Shown in pieces: positions 33,492-44,500 of a stretch of DNA of 64,000 nt. The notes beneath the pieces are model-generated. The model saw nothing but the letters and a program-made list of their open reading frames with translations. It did no database searches and was not told the origin of the DNA. The DNA is taken from NCBI GenBank assembly GCA_022818135.1, contig JAFMSR010000017.1, forward strand, positions 9,206,092 through 9,270,091, read 5' to 3'. The translations under genes were made by a program, and so were the position numbers. How positions within the stretch are numbered: the stretch's first letter is position 1; every line of letters starts with the position of its first letter. The stretch is from Saxidomus purpurata. Its lineage: Eukaryota > Mollusca > Bivalvia > Venerida > Veneridae.

Positions 33492-34890
33492 ACAAGAGGG
33501 CCACCATGAACCTATACTGCTCATCTGGCTTCAGAGAAGAAGATTTTTAAAGTTCTTCCTAAAAATCAAGTGACTCCCGGGTGGGGTCAATTTTGACTGT
33601 GGGGTCATAATTTGAACAATCTTGGTAGAGGTCCACTAGGCAATGCGACATGCTAAATATCTTTATGATGGCCCTATATTGCTCACCTGAATACAAGTGC
33701 ACTTGACTGGTGGGTGTAGTCAATTTTGACCCCAGAGGCATGATTTGAACAAAGTAGGTGAGCCAGCGAAACGTACCAAATATTTAAGCTCAGGCCTTGT
33801 AGTTTTAGAGCAGATTTTTTAAGTTTTTTCTATACCAAAGTACCCCCTGGGCAGGAAAATTTTGACCCATGTGGCATGAATTGAACACACTTTGTAGAGG
33901 TCAACTAGAGACTGTTACACACAAAATATCTAGGCTCTAAACCTTGTCGTTTTGGAGGAAAAGATTTTTAAAGGTTTTCCTATTTACCTCTTTATAAAAC
34001 AAGTGACCCCCTGGGCAGGGCCAATATTGACCCCAGGGCCATAATTTGAACAAACTTTGAAGAGGTCTACTAGGCAATACTACATGCTAAATATCTAAGC
34101 TCTAGGCCATGTGGTTTCAGAGAAGAAGATTTTTAAAGTTTTTCCTATAATATTATAAGCCTTTGTAAAACCAAGTGACACCCCGACCCCACCTCTCCGG
34201 CAAGGTCAATTTTGACTCGGGGCTCATAATTTGAACACTCTTGGTAGAAGTCCACTAGACAATGCTACATGCCAAATATCTGAGCTCTAGGCCTTGTGGT
34301 TTCAGAGAAGATTTTTAAAGGTTTTCCTATTGTTTGCCATAGCAACCAGAGTTCTGCATGGAATGGAATTCTTTGAACGATTTTGCACAGCTTCATGCAA
34401 GGAACATCCCTGCCATCTTTCATCAAAATTGGCCCAGTGGTTTCAGAGGAGATGTTGTTTGAAGCAAAATGACGGACAATCATCCATCCTAAAAGCTCAC
34501 CCTGGCAAAGCCAGGTGAGCTAAGTGACCCACGGGCATGATTTGTCCAAACTTGGTCGAGGTTTACAAGACAATGCTGTATACCAAATATCTAAGCTCTA
34601 GGCCTTGCTGTTTTGGAGAAAAAGATTTTTAAAGTTTCCTCTATAAAAACCCGAGTGGGGTTAATTTTAACCCATGTGTCATGATTTGAACAATCTTGGT
34701 AGAGGTCCACTAGGCAATGCTACATGCTAAACATCTTAACTCTAGGCCTTGTGGTTTCAGAGAAGAAGATTTTAAAGTTTTTCCTATTTGTTGCCATAGC
34801 AACCAGAATTCTGCATTGAATGGAGTTCTTTGAACAATTTTAAAAACTTCATGCAAGGAACATCCCTGCCAAGTTTCATCAACAGTGTAA
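33492..34890 (+). mobile_element. R1 element, outer copy with nested R1
   Basis: Starts AACAAGAGGGCCACCATGAA and breaks at about 33661 (GCTAAATATCT). After the inner element it continues at 34523 with R1 core words (GGTCGAGGTTTACAAGACAA) and the GCCATAGCAACCAGAATTCT tail, ending near 34888 without the terminal hairpin. Confidence 0.6.
33662..34522 (+). mobile_element. R1 element, inner nested copy
   Basis: The left end is ATGATGGCCCTATATTGCTC then ACCTGAATACA (the ACAAGAGG part is missing). About three core units follow, then TTCATGCAAGGAACATCCCT and the right end AGCTCACCCTGGCAAAGCCAG then GTGAGCTAA (hairpin CTGGC/GCCAG). Confidence 0.65.
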
Positions 34891-34982
34891 GGTCACTAAA
34901 TCTGACCTAGTTTGATGAAATAGCTTGATCAAGCTATAAAATACCAAATTTAGACAAAACCAACATTTCATCTATAAAATAC

Positions 34983-35105
34983 CTGGATTAGAGTTCTGTC
35001 TCCAGCAGTAATATTTGTTACTGGCCACCAAGATTCTCTTCTGATCCCTAAGAACTGCTCACTAATGTGTAACAGATATGGTAATGCGGAACAACTCAAA
35101 ATTTC
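34983..35105 (-). pseudogene. Importin-alpha-like exon (ARM 7 region)
   Basis: An exon of exactly 41 codons on the minus strand. The acceptor TTGCTTTTCATTTCAG ends at 35106 and the donor is CCAG/GTATTTTA at 34983/34982. It reads EILSCSALPYLLH then GIRRESWWPVTNITAGDR and LIQ. The importin-alpha 1/5/6 family has the same segment with NCSAL, KKEACW and SNITAG, and the exon borders fall at the usual places (after TQ, after QIQ). Several conserved positions are changed (AC to WW, S to T), so the sequence is diverging. Importin-alpha binds classical nuclear localisation signals with its ARM repeats; this copy would not give a complete solenoid. Confidence 0.65.
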
Positions 35106-35329
35106 CTGAAATGAAAAGCAATAGAAAATGTACAATTTGTGTTCAAATTTCACATGATAATGTTCAGACTTAGACACCACTAAACTGTCACAAATATTCT
35201 TTGGAAACATTTTATCATTATAAAAATGGTGCAAGTTTACACTACATTCTAACACAAGTGGCTGAATTTTCTATATAAACATATATGATATATACCATAA
35301 TGTTATAAGATAAAATACAACACAATTCT

Positions 35330-35515
35330 CTATGGACGATGTTGCCGTAATGCTCTGGACTACCAATGTGGACCTTCCCGGTTTGAATCCCGGCCGGGGC
35401 ACTGGAAATTTCAGAAACACTTTTCAGTGTTTCCCACCCATCTAGAGATGGACTGGTTAGAAACCCAGAGGTATTCTTGCTATACACCAAGCATGTAAAA
35501 AAAACCAAGGGGTCT
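35330..35515 (+). mobile_element. tRNA-derived SINE (family S2)
   Basis: TGCCGTAATGCTCTGG is an A-box-like start and GGTTTGAATCCCGGCCGGGG a good B box. They are followed by GCACTGGAAATTTCAGAAAC, ACCCATCTAGAGATGG and a tail near CATGTAAAAAAAACCAAGG. It occupies the interval of the importin-alpha-like locus where the ARM 5-6 exons are missing. Confidence 0.65.
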
Positions 35516-35780
35516 ATTTGTGAAAGAGCTAGTGTCTGCTACCCGCATTCCCTTGTTTCTGCATCTGCCACCTGCTACCTGCACCTGTCAGGAGTCTTAG
35601 CAAGTTCACCCAGGATGATATCAAAGGGTGGGGTGGGACTAGAAACAATCAAAGAAAGGAAGGAACATCCAATTGCATTTCTTGTTTTGAAGTTACAATT
35701 ATGTATGTATTCAATAAAGCCTCTTCCTGCGGCATAATTAGAAGTGAGAAAATACCTGCAATGAAAGAGAAAGTTTGTAC

Positions 35781-35881
35781 CTTGGTGAAGTCTGGAGGTT
35801 CGTTTTTCCCTGGGCAGAGATTTGACAGACACCACATAGCATTTCTCGTCATTGACAAAATGTTGCTTTTGCCCAAACAAC
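35781..35881 (-). pseudogene. Importin-alpha-like exon (ARM 4-5 region) with a frameshift
   Basis: On the minus strand the acceptor TCTCAATTTCATCCACAG ends at 35882 and the donor is ACCAAG/GTACAA at 35781. The exon is 101 bases where 100 would keep frame. It reads LFG, then after one extra base (GGGC for GGC) [18 protein letters not shown] then [29 protein letters not shown] is the signature of the karyopherin-alpha 1/5/6 subfamily. The CPG (usually CRG) and the E before PP are unusual. The next exons expected (end of ARM 5, ARM 6, about 80 codons) are not found before 35105; a SINE sits in that gap. Confidence 0.75.
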
Positions 35882-36094
35882 CTGTGGATGAAATTGAGAA
35901 ACCTTTTTCATGTTACCTAGCAATGAATTATGTGAGATAAAATACAAGTTTCAAGATCAGTTACATTCATTTTAAAGGTTTAGGACAGCCATTACTACCT
36001 TTTCTGTATCTGCTTTCCAACACTCAAAACAGTACATAGTTTCAGCAAAAGTACTCCAATATCATGTAATAAATGATGTTTTTAAATGACTTAC

Positions 36095-36183
36095 TGTAGT
36101 AATGGCACATGTATTCCTTCATTAAGAACATAATCTCTACACTCTGAACTGTCTCCTGTTACGTTACCATAAGCCCAAACAGC
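36095..36183 (-). pseudogene. Importin-alpha-like exon (ARM 3-4 region)
   Basis: An 89-base exon on the minus strand. The acceptor ATGTGAACTGTTTCAG ends at 36184 and the consensus donor GTAAGT starts at 36094. It reads [20 protein letters not shown] then [10 protein letters not shown], with the last codon split CA/G exactly onto the next exon (35881). The family segment is [18 protein letters not shown]...LPPLLQ. The change of the invariant L to Y in AVWALGN is notable. Upstream exons (NLS-binding ARM 1-2 and the importin-beta-binding region) were not recognised in the window, so the locus is a partial gene. Confidence 0.75.
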
Positions 36184-36189
36184 CTGAAA

Positions 36190-38025
36190 CAGTTCACATG
36201 AATTACAGGAAAAACAAAGAATACTGGTCTATTTTATAGCCCAATTATATTTCAAGACTTCTAACAGTCATCTGTATTACCATTATGTATTTGGTATAAT
36301 AAATTAATTGTAATTTCAAATAGACACTTTCATTTTGATAATAATTTGTGTATGTCCATTTATGGAATTGACATGAGAAAGTGTATTACAATAGGGGTGT
36401 AAAAATCAACTCATCTGCTTGTATTGGCAACCAAATTTTATTGTTGGATGACCACCATTTCACCTAACAGTCATCTGAACAGACATCCTGAGTCTTGTTT
36501 TAACTTTTTAGCATGAACGGTACCTAATCGTGGTCATAAAACACTTTACTTTAGTGGGATCTATATCGGAATAGATATAACCACAGCCAAGGCTCCTTTT
36601 CACAAAGGTGCGAGGTCGAGTGTGATTAGTTATACACCAGACAATCTGTGTATAATTGAATTAAATGATAATTATGTTTTGTTTCTGTAATAAAAATGAT
36701 AAAATCTTGTAAATGTAAATTTGATTTACTGAAGGTTATAATTTTCAAGTGCCGATGTTCAAATTACATTAAAACAATGTTTCATTTGGGCCTTACAAAA
36801 AGCATTTTAAAGAAAAAGAATGGGATTCATATCTTTAACTAACTAAAGGGCATTCATGAAACAAAACATAAATGCATAAATGCAACCTGACAAACACTCA
36901 TCTTGCTTTAATTATATGACTGGACGAATTAATACTTTGGTTAAAAGATCTACGTAATTATCACACAGGTGTCTTGGCATGTTAACCAGGTTAAACACAA
37001 TGTTACCAGGATTTTAAACAATCAGCAAACAATATATATCACAATTCAAAAAGATGTACAGTAATATAAGGTTAACTAGATTTTATGTAAGTTGTACTAA
37101 GAATTTGCTTCTAGTCTCCGTTTAAAAGATATGGCTGTTGATACAGTTTTCTTCATTCCAGTGGGTGAAAACAAAATTGTTAATTTTCCTTGAGCACTCT
37201 AATTGACTGCTGTAGCTAAATCTTTATTTTAGCAAGAAGTATCATACCTTTATCAGTTAATTACCCACCTCGTTCTGAAGGACGGAGTCTGTAAGTATCT
37301 ATTACTTGAAGCGAATGTTATTGATACTGACATATAAAGCGATACGACCTGCTTTTCTTTAAAAATAACCAAGGCCATACTGATTCAACACCCATGCTGC
37401 TTCAAACTGAAGCCAGTATTCATATGCTTCAATTATATATCCAGTTACATGTTACAACTGCTTATTTAAGTATAATCTACCTGGAGCCTACTTTTTTGAA
37501 CTGTAAATTTGTTTACATGCCTGATTTTGAACTTATCACCTTGCCCCATACGGTACACCTGTACCCGACACATGTGCTAATATTATGACATTATAATAAA
37601 TCTGTCTTCATTCATAAGACAAGTGATTGAAAAAGTATTCGTTTTAACAGTAGCCAATCTTAAAATCTTAGTACTGCATATCTTGGATATTTGACTTTTC
37701 CAGTTCAACGTTTGGTATAAATCTTGTTTACTAGAATTTATGTGCACTTTACATTTTAAGCAGACATGGGGTAATTACATTGAAAATGCAAAATTGGGCA
37801 ATCATTGCCTTGTATTTCGCTGACATAAGCATACACTTTGCATTTACCTAGGGTAAAGACAATTGCTAAGTTGCACCACCTAGTAACTGCTAAGTAAGTA
37901 ACTGGTTGCTAGAGGAAAGTTACCAATTCTTATAATAGTAAACTGGATTAGTTTGATAATTTATGTGGTTGCTATAGGAACAAATTACAAAAAAAGGTTT
38001 CTCCTTTAACTCTTACAAAGAAGCC
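36190..38025. other. AT-rich stretch without recognised gene
   Basis: No importin-alpha exon, repeat family or domain was recognised. Possible intron or intergenic DNA of the importin-alpha-like locus. Confidence 0.35.
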
Positions 38026-38029
38026 CATT

Positions 38030-38390
38030 TTTAAAGAGGTTTCCATATATTTAACTACCTGGAAGAGTCAATCTTGACCCCGGGGACAAACTTATGAACC
38101 AACTTTGAAGAGTTCCACTAGACTTTTTTTGTTATACAGTTGAAATATCTAATCTTTGACCTTGTAGTTTAGGACATGAAAATATCTATATGTCTATGTA
38201 ATAGTGACCCCCTGGGTAGAGCCCAATATTGGCCCCAGGGGCATGATTTGAACAACTTGGTAGAGATCCACTACACAATGCTGTATACTAAATATCTTGG
38301 CTCTATGCCTTGTGGTTTTGGACGACAAAGAATTTCATAAAGTTTCCCTACAGAAACCCTTTGTAAAATCAAGTTTAATATCGCCCTGGT
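38030..38390 (+). repeat. R1 fragment (two core units)
   Basis: Contains GTCAATCTTGACCCCGGGG, TGGTAGAGATCCACTACACA and TATGCCTTGTGGTTTTGGA. Both ends of the element are missing. Confidence 0.6.
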
Positions 38391-38979
38391 GGGTGAAAAC
38401 AAGCATAAGGACATTAACTTATGACACTGTTTATTGCATGGTTAAATTTGCACTGAAATAAATCATTCTTGCTTTTCTTTATTGACTGAACTTTGTGTTT
38501 GCTTCAATGCGGATATATATAGAACAGGCATAATGATTTTGGTAAATAGCTCTTTAGGGTATCACACCCTGGTCTTAAGAGGCCCAGATGTTATATTGCT
38601 TCAACTAAAACACAATCATCAAACTGAGCTGCTGTATTCATAATGTCTTATGTATTGAATAAATATCTCTAACTCTACTTTCATATTGCATTTTTAAACA
38701 TGTTTCATATTCATACATATTACTAGAACATTTGAATCTGAAACGAAGTAAGTATGCACCTGCACAGACACATATACTTTTACAGTTAACCTTACCTGCC
38801 ATATTAATATTTGACATGATATTTGATGCCCAAGGCCAACATGTTGAGCCTACTAACTGTGCTACGGACAGGGTCTAACGATTGACACTTTATCCCATGT
38901 GTTCTCCAATGGTCATTTCAAAATTATGGTGAATCTTGACTAGGTTACAGTTGCCTAGAGACATGGTCTCATTCCTCCA

Positions 38980-39470
38980 TATGAATTATCTCAAAGTGTG
39001 ACCTGGACGTTTCAGTTATGCTACCTGGCGTCATTGTGTGACAAAGTAAGTCCCATTGCTAAGGAAGTTAGCAGTTGTAGCCAAGTCAATTCAAAATCCT
39101 TCAATACATGAGGAAGACACCGGTCCCGACAACTGGCTGGCATGTGTCCATTTTTTACCTTTAATCTACAAGGGGCTGATCTTGACCGCTAAGCTATAGT
39201 ACACTGCCTCTTGACAATGACATACTGTCCCATATGTAGCTGAACAACTTTGCCTTGTCGATTTGAAAAGCCTTCCATATATGAGGAAGGTCTAATGTGT
39301 CAATACTTGACCTTTAGTATCTAAGTGTGACCGTTACCTTCACAGAACTTAGTAAACAATTGTGCTAAATCAATTCAAAATCCTTAAATGCATGAGGAAG
39401 TTACAGCCTGAAGAAGCTCATCAGGGCAGACGAACATACACTGAACAGCCAGTGACAACTACGTCAACCC
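38980..39470 (+). repeat. R7 fragment, two to three units
   Basis: Contains AAGTGTGACCTGGACGTT, TCAATTCAAAATCCTTCAAT (twice) and ATGAGGAAGNNNCAGTCTG-like words, related to 6930-7470 and 13570-14310. Confidence 0.5.
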
Positions 39471-39539
39471 ACAGCCAGCAGGCTCAACAAACTTGGTAAT
39501 GATCCACTGCATATTGCTGTATAAAAAAAATCTAAGCTC

Positions 39540-41560
39540 TACCGTTTTCTCAGAAACAAAGGGTGAACATGCCCTATATGGTCACCTGGAATCCACTTGC
39601 TGAATGGAACAGATCACTAGTAATTTTATACCAAGAATGTCTTTCTTTTACCTTTGAAATAATAATGACCACCAAGACAAGAGTCAATTTTGGCCCCAAG
39701 TGGCTTAATTTGAGCAAACTATATTTCAAGTAGTCAGCACCTGGAATTGCACATGTCACCAAATATCTAAGTACTCTAGGCCTTGTGGTTTCAGTAGCAA
39801 AAGTCTTATAGTTTTCCTATACGGTACTTGAGTACTCCAAGCACTGTAAAGTGTGGTGACATTCCATCCACGGGTTCATGATGAACAATCTTGGTAGAGG
39901 TTTATTTAGCCAATGCTAACAGTATCAACTCTGGGTGCATTTCAGACAAAAATTTTACCCTTTTTCTCATAAGCTATGCAACTAAGCTCAAGTCAGGTAA
40001 AATTTTGAAATGGTGCTCATAATTTAGTAACAACGGACAATGGAAGAGGACTCAAGTATTTAATGCTACATGCCAGAGCATCTCAGCTCTAGCTAATGCT
40101 TTCAAAAAGAACCTATTGCCTCAATTTTTTCCTTTAAAAAAAACCCTAAGCTACTAAACTTTAAGGTTAACTGACTTATCCACTACTTTCCATTAAAGTT
40201 CAATGCAGAAGTTTCTCACAATCTAAGTACTGGATATTTTGGACTATCACTACACTGGTGACTACTGGGTATATATCTTAGTTCTAGGCCAGTGGTACTT
40301 AATTTGAGACGAAGTTTAAAAGCCTGCTTGTCATAATCAACTATGAAGACAGACTTACCATAAAGCACATTCAGACTGGGGTATTCATGGAAAAACGGTA
40401 GGAGGACAACACTAAACAAGTGCTACGTCCCAATATCTAAGTCTAGGCCTTGAGTTTCCGAAAGAGGTGCCTTAAAGTCTGTTTCCTATCCTTGTTGCTC
40501 AATAAATGTTCTCATGTAATTTTGAATTCCTTAACCATGCTTGACAGAGCTAATCATGCAAGTACAGTATTCCTGCATTACTTTTATCACTACATGTGGC
40601 CTAGAGCTTTCAGAGGTAGAGTCTTTGAATCAAATGTTGTCTTGAACGACAGACAATCATCGCTAGATATGCTACCCACATTTGCCTGAACAGTTATCTT
40701 AAAATCGGTCAAATCATAATACACTAATAGTCCAAAGTGACACCAATGTAAGCCCATAGCCAGGAGCCCATTACAAATAAACTCTAGGATTGTGTGAAAA
40801 AAACCTTGACCTTTCTAAAGGAACATGTGGGTCATGTCCGCGATGGTCAACTGGAATACTTTGGTGAATGGTGCTAGACGATTTGCATTCAAGAATGTCT
40901 CTTTTTTACCTGTAATAATTCAAGGCATAACAAAGTTAGAGTCCAAGATTGTGTCCATATTTGCTCAAATGAGCAAACTATATTACCTAGTCAGCAACTC
41001 GAATGTCATGAAACCTGCTGAGTACCTTTGAGCTACTGGGAAGTGGGTCTTGTACTGACACGTAGTTTATGATAGTGCTAGACATTGGTACCAAGTTATT
41101 TCAAAATCCTGTAAATGTGATGACAAAGTTCCAGTCCTGGTCACGAGAAAATGTGTCATTTTATTTACTAATATGTAGGCCTCCATGTGCACCTTCAAAC
41201 TCAAAGTATGCCTTGCCTTTGGTTTTGAAAGAGGTCATTGCAGGATGCAACAGTGATCTTGAAGTCAGCTAAAAATTTGTGCCAAGTTATTTTAAAGTCC
41301 TTCAATGCATGACAATGGAAGTTACACTCCAGGCCACCAATGTGTGCATTTATAGCTCATCCATAACCTTCAGCTCCAAGTGTAAGCTATGCACCTATTG
41401 AGCTCATGTTTTTCTATAAACCCTCAGCTACTCAACTTTAAGGTTAACTGACTAATCCAGTACCTTGTATTTAAGAAAGTGAAGCACATCAAATTTTGAC
41501 AAAGTTGAATTTCAATGCAGAAGTTTCTCTCAATCTAAGTACTATCACTATGACGGAAAG
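39540..41560 (+). repeat. Two diverged ~1.26-kb direct repeats with a degenerate array unit
   Basis: 39548-40250 aligns with 40800-41550. Examples are the CAAGAATGTCTTTCTTTTACC versus CAAGAATGTCTCTTTTTTACC words (shortened), TTTAAGGTTAACTGACT at 40160 and 41440, and CAATGCAGAAGTTTCTC at 40201 and 41514. 40226-40420 also contains an early form of the 1.1-kb satellite unit (GGACTATCACTACACTGGTG, GACTTACCATAAAGCACATT). R1 and R7 words are mixed in. It looks like the old shoulder from which the array at 41560 grew. Confidence 0.55.
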
Positions 41561-44500
41561 ACGGACTGAGGTATATTTCAGGTTAGGGACCAGACCAAGA
41601 TACTATTTTAATATGCCTAACCTAGGAAGCCTGTTTGGCATAGCCAACTTGAAGACAAACTTTCCATAAAGCACATTCAGATGGAGCATTCAGGGAAAGA
41701 CGGAGGAAACAACACCAAAAGCAACGATTGAGATTACAAACCTACAAATATGTCTACATTTAGCAAAAAAGGTCAAAAGACCAAAACTTTTATACAATGA
41801 CTGACCTAAAACCCATCAAATGAGCTTTGTGCACACAGTTTATATGATGCTAACCACTAGCTACCTTTCTCTAAGGCACTCAACTTGTGCCTAACCCTGA
41901 AAGTTTGCTAGTTCCAGATTTTATCATACTTGTACAAAAATGCATAAATGAAATCTTAACAAATTGAATTATTGTGTTCCTAATCAAAGATAAACATGAA
42001 TACTTTTAAGTGATAAGTAACCAAAGGCCAATTAAGGCTCATGTACACAAAAGCTATGATTGGTTAAGTTCTATGTTTTTTGTAAAAAATGATTGACAGC
42101 AACATTTCTTGAAATGAAATATCTTCCATACAAGATGTTTTGATAAAAATATCACTACACTTACTGTTCATTGTGCTTACATGAAATGCCTTATTTTGAA
42201 CCCTAAAAATTAATATCATTTAAGAAGGAAATGTCTTGAGTATGAATAACTCCTTTCAAGCTTAATATATTAGCCTGTCCTTCCTTTAAACAAAATACTG
42301 TGCCTTATTAGTTTTTAGGTCAGTCCTTAAAATGAAACAAGCTCTAAACTTAACACAAATTTACAACAAAAAAATAAGTGCACAAAATAGTCCTTAAAGA
42401 TGATGTATCTTAACAGGTTTTGTCTTGATAGAAATTTTTGTCAAAAATGGTTGACCAAAACAGTACTCTAAATGATTCTTCTACCTAATGAGAAGTTTTT
42501 GTCCAAAAAGATGACCTAAACTGTCCTTACATGAGTATTCAAATGGCATTAATGTTTTGTTTCTGAAGATACTACACTATTTTGTCATATAGCTATTATA
42601 TATATAATCTCAACCACTTGCTTTCTCTCTTCAAAGCACTGCATATTGGACTATCACTATACTGGAAAGCCTACTGGGTATATTTCAGGTTAAGACCAGC
42701 TACCAAGGTACTTAATTTGTGCCTAACCTAGGAAGCCTGCTTGGCATAGCCAACTTGAAGACAAGACTTACCATAAAGCACATTCAGATGGAGTATTCAG
42801 GGAAAGATGGAGGAAACAACACCAAAAGCAAGGATTGAGATTACAAACCGACAAATATGTCTACATTCAGCAAAAAAGGTCAAAAGACCAAAACTTTTAT
42901 ACAATGACTGACCTAAAAACCATCAAATGAGCTTTGTGCACACAGTTTATATGATGCTAACCACTAGCTACCTTTCTCTAAGACACTCAACTTGTGCCTA
43001 ACCCTGAAAGCTTGCTAGTTCCAGATTTAATCATACTTGTATAAAAATGCATAAATGAAATCTTAACAAATTGAATTATGTGTCCCTAATCAAAGATAAA
43101 CATGAATACTTTTAAGTGATAAGTAACCAAAGGCCAATTAAGGCTCATGTACACGAAAGCAATGATTAGTTAATTTCTATGTTTTTTGTAAAAAATGATT
43201 GACAGCAACAGTTCTTGAAATAAAATATCTTCAATACAAGATGTTTTGATAAAAATATCACAACACTTACTTTTCATTGTGCTTACATGAAATGCCTTAT
43301 TTTGAACCCTACAAATTATTATCATTTCAGAAGGAAGTGTCTTGAGTATGAATAACTCCTTTCAAGCTTAATATATTAGCCTTTCCATCCTTTAAACAAA
43401 ATACTGTACCTTATTAGATTTTAGGTCAGTCCTTAAAATGAAACAAGCTCTAAACTTAACAGAAATTTACAAAAAAAAATAAGTGCACAAAATAGTCCTT
43501 AAAGATGATGTATCTTAACAGGTTTTGTCTTGATAGAAATTTTTGTCAAAATGGTAGGCCAAAACAGTACTTTGAATGATCCTTCTACCTAATGAGAAGT
43601 TTTTGTCCAAAAAGATGGCAAAAACTGTCCTAACACGAGTATTCAAATGGCATTAATGTTTTGTTTCTGAAGATACTACACTATTTTGTCATATAGCTAT
43701 TATATATATAATCTCAACCACTTGCTTTCTCTTTAAAGCACTGCATATTGGACTATCACTATACTGGTGACTGCTGAGTATATTTTAGTTCAAGACCAAA
43801 GGTACTTAATTTGTGCCTAACCTAAGAAGCCTGCTTGGCATAGCCAACTTGAAGACAGACTTACCATAAAGCACATTCAGATGGAGTATTCAGGAAAAGA
43901 TGGAGGAAACAACACCAAAAGCAAGGATTGAGATTACAAACCTACAAATATGTCTACATTTAGCAAAAATGGTCAAAAGACCAAAACTTTTATACAATGA
44001 CTGACCTAAAAACCATCAAATGAGCTTTGTGCACACAGTTTATATGATGCTAACCACTAGCTACCTTTCTCTAAGGCACTCAACTTGTGCCTAACCCTGA
44101 AAGCTTGCTAGTTCCAGATTTTATCATACTTGTACAAAAATGCATAAATGAAATCTTAACAAATTGAATTATTGTGTTCCTATATAATCAAAGATAAACA
44201 TGAATACTTTTACGTGATAAGTAACCAAAGGCCAATTAAGGCTCATGTACACAAAAGCTATGATTGGTTAAGTTCTCTGTTTTTTGTAAAAAATGATTGA
44301 CAGCAACATTTCTTGAAATGAAATATCTTCCATACAAGATGTTTTGATAAAAATATCACTACACTTACTGTTCATTGTGCTTACATGAAATGCCTTATTT
44401 TGAACCCTAAAAATTATTATCATTTAAGAAGGAAATGTCTTGAGTATGAATAACTCCTTTCAAGCTTAATATATTAGCCTTTCCTTCCTTTAAACAAAAT

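Noticed and set aside
35378..35400. Functional tRNA gene suggested by a strong B box
   Set aside because: No cloverleaf can be closed. The sequence continues as a SINE body, so it is a tRNA-derived SINE.
35649..35780. Continuation of the importin-alpha-like frame past the donor at 35780
   Set aside because: Similarity to the family stops exactly at the GTACAA donor. The following residues do not resemble ARM repeats, so this is intron.
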